Below are positions 45,201 to 58,600 of a DNA stretch of 64,000 bases, in pieces; position 1 is the stretch's first letter; the number at the start of each line of letters is the position of its first letter. Under the pieces are notes generated by a model. That model was given only the letters and a program-made list of their open reading frames with translations, was not told the origin of the DNA and ran no database searches. Made by a program: the position numbers and the translations under genes. Source of the DNA: Bryoerythrophyllum caledonicum (taxonomy: Eukaryota; Streptophyta; Bryopsida; Pottiales; Pottiaceae). The stretch is from the NCBI GenBank assembly GCA_963971425.1, contig OZ020516.1, positions 35,762,199-35,826,198 of the forward strand, given 5' to 3'.

Positions 45201-47331
45201 CTCACATGCCTTGTATTTGTTTCCATGTGCCGTTTCCATGCTTTGCATTCTTTTGAAAAGAAGATTTAGGTACTAGAAGTGGATCTCCACATCAAACACG
45301 TGACAGTGCATCCTTGGAACACCAAATCAATAGCACGCCGAGACTACACCGCACGACATAGAAGATAATGCCTGCACGGAAGATACTTTGCACACAAGGG
45401 ACGTACTAGTCCAGCCAAAATGACGCTAAGAGCTGCACTTGCACAAGCGGACATATTCCATCATCAATACAACATGAAGGCCCACAAGAAATTACCGAAA
45501 TTCAACACTGCACTCCACCGAAAGCAAGAAGCAAGGCAGATACGAGCATCGCACATCAACAACATTGAAATAAGATTGACGTGACTCTAGCAGTCACAAC
45601 GACGCACCTCTGTGAGATGCTCCAACCTCACCGAATTTTCCTCAAGATTGTCGTGGAGAGTTCACGAGCACTTAAAAGACACTTCGCGACACAAGCACAC
45701 CAAACCAACATTATAAGCATGTTGCCTAGATCCTGTAGAGCGACACAAGAGTGCCATAGTGTACAAGATCTCAACCAAAAACCATAGTCCCACAATCACC
45801 AAAATCAACACCATGAGGAGCACGATCCAAGACCAAAACGAGTAGACATGTACGTCAAAACTTAGGCAAGTATCCACACCTTTATCTCACTTCCTTCATC
45901 TCCTTTGTGTGTCACGCTCCTCTCGAACAAAAGGAACCTTTCTAGAGCTCATAACAACTACAACAACTCCCAACGGATCAATCACGGAAGGGAGGCGAGG
46001 TTGCAAGCCCCACACCAAAATCCTAGCAGGGGAAAGATTGGCCAAAAGGAGTCATGGAAGAAATTACATCCATACTGCAACCATTGCAGCCATCAAACAA
46101 CATCCGATGGCTCTCAAAACACTTTACAGCTCACAACCCTAACCGCCTTCGCCTTAAGCGACAAATGCCTTTATCATCTATAGTATACCTCATCTCAACA
46201 CAACTCACGACAAACATGTATAAAAGACTAAACCACCTCTCTTAGATACCCTCTCATCCTATTTTGCCACACGCACGTTCTATCTGCCACTGATAGAGGG
46301 AGAACCCAAGGCCGTTTGTTGCCACTAGTGGAGCCTGTATAACTGCGTCCTATAACACGCACTAAAGTGCACCACCCACCCCACTCCGATTGCTTTCGGG
46401 TAGGGCAAATCACTCAACCCCTCTCTTTTGTTTATCACATCATGCTTGCCTCCTAACCTGCTTTCCTCTACTCTCAGATACTAACTCGCTAACTCTATCT
46501 TTTGTTTAGGTACACTCAACCTCAGGTTAACAACTCGAACAAAGACTATCTAGCACTCCATCTTCTGAATCAAGACTATCTAGCGTCCATCCTCTCGAAT
46601 CAAGGCTACCTAGCGCTCGATCTCTTGAACCGAGGCCATTCAACGTCCCATCTCCGGAACCGAGTCTATCTAGCGCCTCAATTCTTGGCAAGGCAGCCAA
46701 CGGTGAAGCAACCAACAAGAGAGACAGTATGAGCCAACCGTGGTAGGCAACGCTGAAGCAGAACGCCGACATCAGTAATACAAAGAATAAGCCTGAAGAC
46801 AAAGACACCTACACAAAGGAGACTCTAGAAGATTCCGCAGTGACGTTGCGCATCCTCAGCCCCCAAGCTGCCCAACTAAGAGCGCCCAGTTGAGGACAAA
46901 GCGACCATGTCCCTAACCAATCCATGTTACGACCCCAACGCTTCCACATCTCAAGTTCTAGTACAAACCTTTCCTGCTCCCCTGATCTGTCATTACATTC
47001 TATTGTATGCTCTTTTAGTTATATGTTATCGAGACAACTCCAACCTCTATGTACAAAATCCTTGCGTAAAAATTCAAATTATTTTCTCTTGAGTCGTGCT
47101 CCCTCATTTTAGGACACAACTCGCATTATTGTCATTGTAATGAGTGCTCTAGAATATAACAATTGTTACTATTTTCAAGTTCATGTTGAAATTAGAAAGC
47201 TCTTCTTGGCAGTTCTTCTCTCAACAAGCCTCTAGCTTCTCCGGGTGGAAGAGAGAAAACCCAAGGTTTTAAGAGATAAAAAGAAAGACACCTCAATACG
47301 CAATAATCCCCTTGTTTATTTTATCTTCAAC
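42235..47331. other. gene-poor interval with element fragments
   Basis: 43400-43592 is a truncated right end of the piggyBac-like family (TTTAGGGG then TTAA at 43593). 44137-44560 is a diverged left part of the P1/P2 subgroup (TAGTCCAAAACTGCCATT). 44820-47240 is A/C-rich on the plus strand with no recognisable protein; it could be a decayed retrotransposon or the leader of the following LINE. The 30-bp tandem array lies at 46535-46690. Confidence 0.45.
46535..46690. repeat. diverged tandem array of about five 30-bp units
   Basis: Units resemble GACTATCTAGCG followed by CTC.ATC and GAATC. Because 30 is a multiple of three, the plus-strand frame shows a 10-residue repeat (D-Y-L-A-L-H-L-L-N-Q and variants). 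No protein is claimed. Confidence 0.6.
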
Positions 47332-48480
47332 ATGTCCCAAACTCAAGCTAGCCCATCTTCCAAGCGTTTTTTCAACAAGGTAGTAAACGGTCTTGAATGC
47401 AATGTTGTTCAGTCTAAAACGAATGCTTTGGTTGTTGCAAACACCTTCCAGAAAAAGATGAAGGCAACTAGTTTGCCTAACACCAAGTACTGGTTAGGAT
47501 TTAACACAATGAATATTCTTGCTAAAAAAAAAGGTAGTCCTAAAGCCCCACTTCTTGCAATAGAAGGATTAATTAAATGTGGACTAAATCTGAAAGAGGC
47601 AGCTGAAAGTTATGAGTCATTACCGTTAAATCCATTTGTAGCCCAGGAAGAATGGCCCTCAGAACAACCGGATGGGAAAGTGGGTAATCACTTTAACATG
47701 TGGACACATGTGTACACATTTTTGAGACGGTCTCATTTTGAAATCACCGTCGTCGAGAAGAAAGGTCTTTCCGATTTTGCCTTTGTTAAAACCACCACTT
47801 CCAAATAAGCGGCAAAAGCCAAAGACTTTAAAATCTCTTTGTACCCACTCTTTCAACCCGCAAGATGGATGAGGATGAAATTGCTAAAAAAAATGCTTGA
47901 TTCTTATTGCCAAAAACCTTAACAAGATTAAGAGTGAAAATGAACTTGTTGATGGTATCAAATCCATAATGGGGGAGGAGAATGTGGTTATTACATTCTT
48001 CAAACTTGAACATGGACAACATGTGGGCACATGCAACATTGAATGCTTGAACGCGGCGGTGTATAAGTAGTTTGTTAAAGAAAGCAAAACTCTTTATGAG
48101 AAGTATATCATGTTCCACCCTTACCCTAAAAGTCTTGATGGTAGTGTCAAACCTAGCATGGATAAACTTGCTACTAGCTAGACTTGGCTTTATCGACATC
48201 AACGACGCAGTAGCTAGTGCGATAACCGCAATGGAGAATGGGCCAAGCAAAGATAATGGAGTTACCTTGCAACAACTTAGAGGGGAGATGAAGGCTATGA
48301 AAACAAAGATTGTAGAGGAGGCCACGAATTATGCTGACATGATACAAGCAAAAACAGATAAGAGCTTCAGGGAAAAGATGCACAAACTTAGGGCATCTAT
48401 TATTAACAACAATTCAAGGAGCGGAGTCAGAAGATTTGGAACAACAATGTTGCAATGTCATGGACTTGTCAAACTAGTTT
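47332..48480 (+). pseudogene. putative LINE ORF1 (nucleic-acid-binding protein), decayed
   Basis: ATG 47332 opens a 158-codon frame (M-S-Q-T-Q-A-S-P-S-S) ending at 47808. After frameshifts it continues as E-E-N-V-V-I-T-F-F-K-L-E-H-G-Q near 47970-48020 and then A-R-L-G-F-I-D-I-N-D-A-V-A-S to about 48450. The helical C-terminal segment and position upstream of an endonuclease/reverse transcriptase suggest an ORF1. An RRM-like fold for the middle segment is only a guess. It may also be a separate element. Confidence 0.4.
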
Positions 48481-49229
48481 GGACCACCACCGTGGCAATT
48501 AGATTGGAATATATAGTATACTCCTATACTATAAAGAAAAAAAGAAAAAACATTAAAGTATATTTTGATACTATAAAGAAAAAAACAAAAACCAAACAAG
48601 TACACTTTAATACTATAATTTTTTATAAAAAAATAGTAGAGTATATTTATATACTGTAGAACAAAAAAACAAACAAAAAAACTAACAACAACAACAACAT
48701 TAAACAAAAAAACAAAAAACCCTAACAAAAACATAAAACAAAAGATAAATTCCATATAATATACAAACAATAAACTAGGAAAAGATATAATTATTCAAAC
48801 CCGACCCAAACCATAGATAACATAACCAAAAATTTTACACACTCAAACAAAAATAAATGGCCAAATAACTATAACATACCTAGACCTATAGAAATACACA
48901 CAAACAGACCACAAGACACAACACACACCCCCTCAAATACTACAACAAAAATACAAAAATGCCAAATTCAACACAAGCATAATACACATAAAATGGGGGA
49001 ATAAATATACTCTACTCAACTAAAATCATCCAATGCAAACTTCTACTCTTACGTAGTGGAGACATTGAAACAAACCCTCGCTCCATGTCAAACTTAGTAA
49101 AAACACACCCAACGAAATTAAAAAAGAGAAAAATGTACTTTATCCCAAGTACTATAAAATTCCACTCTGAATACCAACATATCGCTAACACATTTGCACC
49201 TCTCCTAAATAATACACACACTATACAAC
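48481..49229. other. A/C-rich linker between ORF1-like and ORF2-like regions
   Basis: The plus strand is strongly depleted in G, with runs of AAAAAACAAAC type. No gene is supported. Confidence 0.4.
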
Positions 49230-51798
49230 ATGCATAACACTACATTCCCACACATTGCCCACTTCATCCAACAAAACAACAAACAATCTCCATTGCACAT
49301 AATATATATCTTAATAGTCACTACTCACCCCTCCTTAGAAATATGTAATCGTCTTTTATCACCACAATACCCCAATATAACACAATGGACTAACATTCTT
49401 CTAAATAAATTAGCCGCCCTATCTAATCCACCCGAATGGCACATTAACACAAAACATCCATATACAAAATTCATTGAAGAAAATCAAGACATTATATAAG
49501 ATAAAGAGTTAATACATAAAAAACTATTTAACTTCATCCATAGTCAAAACCCACCTCCAACACAAAATGTAACACAACAACACTTTCCATTCCTCTTCGA
49601 CAAACCAATCAAAGAAACATTAAGATGTTTTGAACCTATTCCAGAATATACACATCCACCTCCACCACCCCCATACATCCTCCCAACAAATCCCAACGCA
49701 AACACATCAAACAACAATACATGTATCTTAACATGGAATGCCCTATCACTTAACGCTACCTACCCATGCATTCAGAACCTAGTTACATATAGAGATACTC
49801 CCCCTACCATAATTACCATCCAAAAAACCAAAATTACACCCACTATGTCCACTGAATACATACAACAATTTTTTTCCTAACTATAAACTTATCTTTAACA
49901 ATACACATGCATTCACACGTTGTATCTAACAACACCGCTCATACACTCCGGGCCATGGTGGCCTCCTCACATTAATACACAAATCCTACGCATTTCTAGG
50001 CAACATCGTCAAAATCCCTACACCTATGCACATATCTCCATACCTACAGATTCTAAAAATGAACAACCAACCCGTTCAGCCATGGATGATACTTTACATG
50101 CCATCACATCAAGAAGACACTAGGCTCATCATAGACATCAAAAATACCATTTCCACCAAAATAAACAACAACCTGAACGACACATTCTTATTATGTGGCA
50201 ATTTTGATAGAGATGTTGTACTAATCGGCAGACATCATAGATACCAATACTCCCCACCCCAATCCATTGACCAGCAATGGCATAACTTCATCAATAAACC
50301 TAAATCTCACATACATCTCTACAAACACAAAATACTCTAGACAAGGAGGATATAACTATGAAGACCTAAGTTTAATAAATGGGTTCTACATACTAAACTC
50401 CAATCATGCGCAATACACCTGCACAACAAAAACAAAGATCATTGTAAACTCGGATCATTCTCCAATGCAACTAAATATACCACAAAATACACTTATTAGA
50501 AGAACACCTATAACAAAATATAGAGAAAGTATTCAAATACTTAATCCCATCCCAAAAACTAATGTACAAGATTTCAATACAATGTTTTTAAAAGAAAGCT
50601 CTATACAAATCGACTCTCTGATTAACTGTTTAAAAAATAATGAACAACTCTCTCAAAATCAATGGCTTGAAGCTTGTAGCACCCTAGATACACTAATGAA
50701 CAATATCTCCAACATCCTAGAGAACACATGTAAAGCCCCACCTATACCCAAACTATCAGACAAAGCATCCAAACAAGGAGGCTATTTACCACGAAAACTC
50801 TCAGAATGGTGGAACAACACTTAGCCACCTACCATACTATTCAAAAAACAATTTGTATCACTAAAAAAAATCCACAATGGTTCAATCACCACATTTGTCA
50901 AGAAGTACAAACCCTCCAACATACCCAAATCCTACCTCCACCACCTCCCCATACATCACCAGATGAATGGCTCCATGATATTGCACTGATTGCAAAAGAA
51001 GCCAACAAACAAGCCAAAAAAATAACTACCAAATATACTAGAGAAAATATCAAAAGCCATTCCTAAATACAAACAACTATATGAAACTATTCCAACGACA
51101 ATTTATAGAAGAGTCTTCAAAAATAATGACTCTCCACCACTAGATTGCATCACCAACCAATATAAGAATATCTTAACTAGCTGTGAAGACATTGCAAATG
51201 AGATATATAACCAACAAACAAAAAACAATAGACCTATTGTACCTACATGCAACTATTTATTAGAACACCCATCTACATGTATAGTACCCTCCAACATGTC
51301 TTGCAACCATTTTGTGAACTCTTGAAATTCTCTCATTCATTTTCAATATGGGAGGATTTTATCAAATTTATCCTATTAAATCTTTTGTGTTACGGACCCT
51401 TCACGTGTTCATAAAATGTCAATGTCAAAAAATGAAATCTCTATTTTTGGTGAATTATTTTATCTTATTCACTTAATTTCAAAAAAAAAATTAACTGAGA
51501 AATATATATGATGATTTATTAAAATTTGATTGCACCAATTTATAGGATATATCATTGTTCACATTCTTGGTATTACAAAGATGCACACTATGTAGGTAAA
51601 ATTCTCCTCTATGTGGCTCTAAAGTATTTTCATAGTTTCCATTCATTCATATTCTAGACTAAGGAAATCAAACTCATATATTAAATCAAAATTTGATCAA
51701 ATAAAGTCAAATAAGGTATCATTACAAAGCTATAGTAGTATAGAAGCCTAATATGATATGAAGTTTACAATATGTCTTACTCACTAACAAATATTCTA

Positions 51799-53308
51799 CA
51801 GTAAAATGGAACACCTACTACCATCAAGTGCTACCACTTTGAGCTGCTATTACAGCTTTCATCCGGTTTGGCATTGTTGAAATCAACTTCTTGATGCTTT
51901 CTTGAGGTATATCCTCCCAAGCCAAATTGACTGATGTCCACATTTCATCTTTGTTTCGTGGTCTATTTCTCTGTTGCACTTGATCTTTAACTTGCTTCCA
52001 GACATTCTGTATAGGATTAAAGTCAGGAGAATTTGGTGGCCATTCAAGCTTTTTCAATCCAAGTTGCTCTCTCCAATCTTTTTGTATATTACAACCATGT
52101 ACTGGAGCACCATCCTCTATTAAAATGAGGTGCTCATAGTGGTCATGGTGCCAATAATAATGCTCTAATGCTCCTTGAGATACTATCTCTACAAAGTGTT
52201 TGGCACTACGTCTATTAGGAGGAATTAACACCAAATAAGACTTAGAAGAGCCAGTGATAGCACCCCATACCATAATCGAAGTCCTTCCGGATTTGAATGT
52301 AGGTGCTAAGCAATTGTAGTTGTAGCGTACATGTGATTTTCGCCAGACACAAATTTGGCGTGATGGTTTTTCAACTTCAAAGGATGACTCATCGGTCTAA
52401 ATCACATTACTCCAATCGTCAATTGTCCAATGCAAGTGCTCCTTTGCAAAAGCCAACCTCTTTGCCTTGTGTATGTCACTCAAAAATGGTTTTTTCAGTG
52501 CAATGCAATTGATAACACCAAGCTCATGAAGCTCTTTACGTAAAGTTGACATGCCCACGGAAGATGTCACATTGCTGCACAATTCTGCAAGAGGAGGACG
52601 ACGATTACTACTAAGATCTCTATGGAGCTTTCTCCTATCTCGATCACTCATGTTTCGCGGCCTACCGGACCTACTTGCTGGCAATACAAGGCCACTAATT
52701 CTAAATCGCTTGAGAATCCTTGAAATAGTCGATTTTGGCCTTCCTACAATGTTTCCAATTTCACTCACTAACATGCCAGCTTTCTGCATACCAACTATCA
52801 TGTGTCGTATATCATTTGATACATAACTCCTTGTCATGGTGCATAATCTTCAAACAACACTTACATCCACAAAAAGTTTGATAAAAAAGGTCCTAACAAC
52901 AACACAGAAACGATATGTTTGTCAAACAAGACTTGTTGCACACAATTTTTCTAAGAAATGTGTACCATCAAGATGACTTGCAAACATGTATGTGTATCTC
53001 TGGACCCTCCCAAGCTCAAACATACTCAAAATCTGATATCCCAGAGAAGAAGTGATCACATTAAGAAGGGTACCCTTTTCCAAGATTTTTAAGCATGATG
53101 GCAATTTTGGTAGACACATGGCAATGGATTCCTCTTTATATTTAGAAAATGCATGGTGTATGAAGGTAACTGGAACACCTTCCATGATTCAAAAAATCTT
53201 ATGGAGATGTGATGATTATCATGCCAACACCATCATTCTAAATCAGGCCATGGAATATGTTTTAAGTGAAAAAACAGAGTGTGTTGCAACACTTGTTACA
53301 GGGTACTG
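51799..53308 (-). mobile_element. Tc1/mariner element, second copy (approximate ends)
   Basis: A TA at 51797-51798 precedes CAGTAAAATGG, and a TA at 53309-53310 follows GGGTACTG. These give weak inverted ends (CAGTA shared, then partial), so the boundaries are tentative. The transposase frame lies inside on the minus strand. LINE coding resumes right after 53310. The AT-rich 51300-51796 stretch may be part of another insertion. Confidence 0.5.
51824..52837 (-). pseudogene. Tc1-type transposase with stop and lost catalytic Glu
   Basis: A 338-codon frame runs from ATG 52837 to 51824, broken only by TAG at 52397-52399, exactly where W-T-D-E-S needs Trp. Helix-turn-helix segments occupy the N-terminal third. 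Catalytic motifs are T-D-E-S-S-F, E-D-G-A-P-V-H and S-P-D-F-N-P-I-Q-N-V-W. The third catalytic residue is Gln in place of Glu, so the protein would be inactive even if the stop were read through. It is about as related to the other Tc1 transposase as different families usually are; both share V-x-W-G-A and A-P-T-F-K-S-G-R-T-S. Confidence 0.85.
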
Positions 53309-53803
53309 TACATATGCGGTAAGACAATATCTATGGCATGACCTTGACGGCTTCACTATAGACAAACGTGATGAACCACAAATCCTGCTACAGGCTTATT
53401 TTAATTGAGCCACATACGACATATGCCACAAAAATCTAGGAAGTAATAAAGCCCGAGAGCTAGACCGCATCTCAAACTTCATATTGAAACTAATGCATGA
53501 ACTTCTCTCACTATTCTTCTCTCATTGCTACAAATAATAAAAAATCCCTGCCTCAAGGAAAACCAGTTCCACAATACTACTATATGAAAAGGCAACCCAT
53601 CAATGCTTCCTAACCACATACCAATTGCCTTAGCCAACACTATCCATAAACTCTTCACAAGCACATTTACATCCATACTATCCTTATACAGAAAAATACC
53701 AAATCTTACATGATAGCTAAGAAGGCTTCCGTGCGGAAAGAAGTACCACTAGGCAAATCCAAACCATAATTGCCGCACTAGAGACGCACAATTCACAAAC
53801 CAA

Positions 53804-53805
<2 letters not shown>

Positions 53806-53850
<45 letters not shown>
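53806..53850. repeat. (AT)n microsatellite inside the LINE reverse transcriptase
   Basis: About 20 AT repeats lie directly before the codons for the reverse transcriptase I-D-F-x-N-T-F-D-S-I motif. Confidence 0.95.
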
Positions 53851-56800
53851 ATTTCATAAATACATTTGACTCAATTGACTACAGAAGGCTATTAGCAATT
53901 ATGTCTGACCTCGGATACCCCAACAACGCTGTTGCATCAGTTGGAAACATCTACTCTTACTCTCTACTTCATACGCTGGAGAATATTTCGGAACAACCCA
54001 CTCCATCCCCATACAACGAGGAACTATACAAAGTGCTATTTTAACCCATTTTTTTCATTATTTCCTTAGAACCACTACAAAGATGGATGCAACGGGGAAA
54101 TAACGGATACACCTTCGGAACAAAGCTTACTTTATCCTTGCCAACTATGGTGGTGCTAAAAACATTCCTCGAATAAACAAAGCCGATTGCTTTAGATCAT
54201 CAATTACCCCTACATTCTTTTTACTAAAAAACAAAGCAAAAGCCTACCTTAAGAGCACATTTACGGACTTTCTCTTAGAACCCTCAGCTTTGGAGAAAAT
54301 ATGGCTACATGAAACCCAAAATGACACAAGAATTAACCAACGTCTTTTCCAAAAACTCCTACAAAAACTCCTCTAGGTAAATATTATTGACTTAAAACAA
54401 ATCACATTACTAAACGGAACACACATCATGAGTCACAATGACTTCAAAACATTTCATGCTACACCATCCAAATTAGTAAAAGTCGCTCTTAACATTGCCC
54501 AACTACTTTTTTGCTACCCCCCATGCACTAACACATGCGCCTCTCTATGCACCATACACCCAAACCCCTACACACTTAGAGACACATACGTCACCACCAA
54601 CAACAACATACATCCCATAAACAACTCGTCACCAACCCACCCCCACTGCATCCACTCCTACCTCTCCCCTACACACATCCTCAAAAACCCATCCCCATAT
54701 TCCATAAATCTCATTCTTGACCATAAACATAGAAAACATATGGACTCAAATACAATTATAAAAAATGACTCCAAATATCTATGCCAATGGCAACACAACA
54801 ACACTACCTACAACAAATGGTTACCCCAACAAAACCTCTTTCCATGGCATGACCAAAACATCTCCACCCATAATTCCACACAATCAAAACAATACTATCT
54901 AAACATTCAAAACAAATACTACTTAGAAATCATCCAAACACACCACCTCCAAGAGCAATCTTGTGATTCAAGATTTGTTATCCCACCCATAGTCATTCCC
55001 TTCCTCAACATATACACAATTGAATGCAACCCCGAAAAAGACATCCTCGCATCAAAAAATACAATTAAAATTAATGAAGACCTCGCACATATATACAAAG
55101 ACAATGGAAGACATCTAATCACTATTTCCGCTGCTAGACTTCAATGACTTTGGAACCAATACCATAACAAATTACAAAGTCCCACAAAAATAGAACCAAC
55201 AATCCAACCATTCAAAACTGAAGTAGCATGGCTATACCAAAGAAACAAATACCACATCCCAAAAAATGACCCCCCTCAAACTTGCACAATACACATGATC
55301 CATGCTTATTTTAGACTCACTAATCTCATCCTTCAACCTCGAACATTCGTACTTCTTAGCTCTTATCACCTGCCCCATCCAACTCAATAAATATCATTCA
55401 CCCTTCAAAAGAGACAAAATCTTTGGCTCACTAGGTAATGCCTTTGACCACAAATGGATTGGAAATGATATTGCACACCTCCACAAAGCAGAAGAAATGC
55501 AACCAGCAATACATTGGGCAAGACTTGTACCCAAAAATGACCCAAAATACACTTCCACCCTTATTATCACACCTGTCACGGGACGTGGCGTCGAGGACCT
55601 CTCCACATCGTAGTGTTTTAGCGTAGATTAGTTTGTTACAAATCCACGGGTTTAGAGACATACGGCGGCGCACCACATTCATCCGTGAATGTTTTCCATC
55701 CACTCAGGGTTGTGTGTGTGTATAGTGCCGCACATGTCCTTGACTTGACATCTTGGTCAAGTCAAGTTTTGTGAGTGAGTTAGAGAGTATTTAATGATTA
55801 CCTTTGCTTGTAAGTGATTGTTTATCATTAGTAAAGGCTCCGCATTTTCTTATACTACTTGCACTAGTTCATTCTTCCTTTGTGGAGTGCAAGACGCTTG
55901 ACACCCTAGTGATTCATTAGTTATTCACTTGACAAAGACGTATTCGAATTTATCTTATTTTTCCACTATTTTTGCATTTGAAGAGTTGTACAAAAATGGA
56001 AAGAGTAGAAGAAGAGTGGGTTGCAAATTAAAGGTTGTGTTAGTACTAGTCTTATAGGTATTTGAAGAGTGAAGTTGGGTTGTTTCAACTTTATGTTTTG
56101 GAGAAAAGTTGTTTTGGAGAAGCAGAGTGCGGAAGTCAGCAAGATAAGCACAATTTTTCATCTCCTACGTTCTCATCCACTGCGACGGAATAGCAAGGCA
56201 ACATACATCCAGGAAGGACTGCTAGGGTGGTTGACTTGAACATGGTGGAGGCCCGTAAGAGGACAATCCATCGGACTACGGAATTATGGGATTGATATAA
56301 TCCAATTTGAGGACAAGACTGTAAGGAGCATGCGGCGGAGCCCACAGGTGGCGCGATTGACTGCCTGACGGGGACAACTGAGGTCAAGTGCTTGTACGCA
56401 CGGGCTTAAGGATTCCTCAAGGGGACGCAACTTCAAGCCGACGGGCAAGAGGTTCCAAACTCAATTTCGATAGATACCTAGAATTTCCACAGGTACCTTA
56501 TCCCATGCCGCAACACCTAGAACCGTGTATTTTGAGCTCCAAATTTCAGGATTCCTTGGAGTTGATGCTTCAAAAGCTCGACTTTTGGAGTTTTAGTCAT
56601 TTTGCAATTCCGACTTCCGATTTGAATTTGTGGAAAAAATCTAAGACTACTAGAGTAAAAATTTGCTAGTTTAAAAAAAAAATATGCTAGTTTTCAAGAT
56701 GTCGGTGAACAATCACATGTTTATGGGACCTTAAATTTTTTTTTTTGAAGTTAGTGCTAAATTTTGGGAATAGATTACAAGGGCATTGTTACCCGGATGT

Positions 56801-57392
56801 GAGTGACATTTATTCTCCTACTTAGGGTTTCCGCCATTTGATCTAATTTGAGTGTTCGTTTGACGTTTGTCGTGATTATCCACCAATGTATGTGATTTCA
56901 TTGGAGGGTTAGTGTATTTGAACACCGAGGTCAATCTCCACTACTTTCTTAGTTTTAGACGTTGGGGGGAAACACTTATTAGTGTTTCTCTTTGTATTGT
57001 TGGTTTGCAACTCGAGCCATTCACTGCACGCGTGTGCCAGTGGCTCTGATCCCTTGTCTTTCCTGTTTTTATATTGTTGGAGGAGAGGATTCGGTTTTGA
57101 TTTTTGGATTCTTGTGCGGTACCTCCTCCGTGTTGCGGGCCTTGCTACCGGAGTTTCTTGGTGGCCCCGTTTTTGTTATATCTAGGTTGTGATAGGATAA
57201 CGTAGGGATAAAGTCGGGTTCATGGCCAGCAAGACCTTTCTATGTGAGGAATTGTCGTTGGACTTGTAGTAGCCGGAGGTGATGGCCGGTGAAACACAAA
57301 GTTTAGTGATTTTGTAGGTACAGGTTGTCCGATCGTACCCTTATCCTTTGAATAGTACCTGTAGATAGATTTCGAGCTGGTTGTTCTATATT

Positions 57393-58600
57393 ATGAATAC
57401 CCGGAGTCGGTATTTCTGCTCCCCTCCACCGGACTACCCCGAGAGAGCTTCCACCGTAGACTTTGGGCCAGGGTCGGATACCGACTTGGCTTTTGAGCCT
57501 ATTTCGGCATTGGATACCAGCCGTAGGCTTTGGATCTGCGGCGTCGGCACGTTTGATGACATGGAGGACAATCTCCATCATGTCGTGGGAGACAGGTTCT
57601 CGAGACGGGATGGGGACATATCCCTGCCTGATTGGCGGCTTTGATTTCAGACCTGGAATAAGGAGAAGCTCTAGCAGATGCTGTCATTGAGGAGTATTGG
57701 CGCTAGCTTGTGGAGTTGGTGATTGCGCTCAAGGAGAATGCGGTTACCCAACTCTCGACTTTCACCGAGGAGGCCAAGGTGGAAGAGAGCTTTCTCAGTG
57801 AGGACTAAAGGGCCGAGGGTGTTGTCGTTGTGGCCGAACGGTATGGCATGGGAGCCATGTCACGTTTAGGTGTTACAACACGTGCGACATTGATGGCGGT
57901 TGCCGATCCGCTAGCCTTTAATCCTTTGGTGCAATTTATGATGCACTTGGAGGTGGAGTACGGAGGGTTCAAGTGTGATCACATGCAGCGCATCCAGGAT
58001 TTTGGCCGAGAGAACAACGATATCCCTCACACTATGTATACTCGGTTGGCACGGTTGTCAACGGAGGATCGTGATGTGTTCACGGAGCGCCAGCTTGTGA
58101 AGATCTTCATTTCAAAGCTGGATAAGCGGATGGTGGATAAGCGGATTAGTTCGCATCTTCTTTTTTGGTATCACGGGTACGTGACTTTGGCAAAGACATT
58201 TGCTGAGGTAGAGGCGCTTAATAGAGAGCTGGGCATCAGAGAGACCACAGATTTGGTCACGGCTCTAATGGACACTTCTAAGCCAAGAATCTTGCTACCG
58301 CGACCGATAGTACGGTGGAAGCACAATCTAAAAAGGTTGTGCATTGTTGGACTTGTGGAGGGCGGGTCACACCAAAGAGGACCCCAATTGCTCTAAGAAG
58401 ATGCGAACTAATCCGCTTTGAAGGCCAAGCCCAAGACAAAGACAACCAAGCTTGTAGAGAAGGCTAAGGGAAAGGGGAAGAAGCCTGTGACATGTTCTCA
58501 TTGTGGCAAGACTAGCCACAATATTGAGAACTATTTTTCTCTTCACCTTGAGAAGCACTCAGGGTTATCGCTTGCTTGATTGGATGTTGTGAAGACACTT
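57393..58600 (+). pseudogene. gag: gag with two CCHC zinc knuckles, decayed
   Basis: ATG 57393 begins M-N-T-R-S-R-Y-F-C-S-P-P-P. Frameshifts and stops occur near 57640-57810, and an open 188-codon stretch at 57830-58396 reads as a helical capsid-like domain (F-N-P-L-V-Q-F-M-M-H). A first knuckle near 58342-58392 reads C-W-T-C-G then, one frame over, G-H-T-K-E-D-P-N-C. A second at 58493-58537 reads C-S-H-C-G-K-T-S-H-N-I-E-N-Y, with the last Cys lost. Gag packages the RNA intermediate. Confidence 0.7.

Larger units (their letters stand above)
49230..55573 (+). mobile_element. LINE-type non-LTR retrotransposon ORF2 region, decayed and split
   Basis: The region encodes, in order and in several frames, an APE-type endonuclease (T-W-N-A-L-S-L-N at 49732; G-H-G-G-L-L-T-L-I-H near 49952; C-G-N-F-D-R-D where C-G-D-F-N is expected near 50194; S-D-H-S-P-M near 50454) and a reverse transcriptase (about 53320-54160). 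The latter shows E-G-F-R-A-E-R-S-T-T-R-Q, I-D-F-I-N-T-F-D-S-I-D-Y and S-I-P-I-Q-R-G-T-I-Q. A long C-terminal region follows to about 55570. The Y-x-D-D motif is not recognisable. The endonuclease Asp/Asn pair is swapped. The coding strand is very poor in G. A Tc1 element interrupts it between about 51297 and 53310, and an AT microsatellite has expanded just before the I-D-F motif. Confidence 0.75.

Noticed and set aside
46502..46732. Repeat protein with 10-residue units
   Set aside because: The periodicity comes from a diverged 30-bp DNA tandem array; there is no start context or flanking coding sequence.
52922..53185. Open frame upstream of the second Tc1 transposase
   Set aside because: It has no domain or homology that I can recognise and lies in the probable non-coding part of the element.
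57040..57060. Possible primer-binding site (TGGCTCTGATCCC)
   Set aside because: It resembles the reverse complement of the tRNA-Met site, but the element's genes are on the plus strand, so the orientation is wrong.
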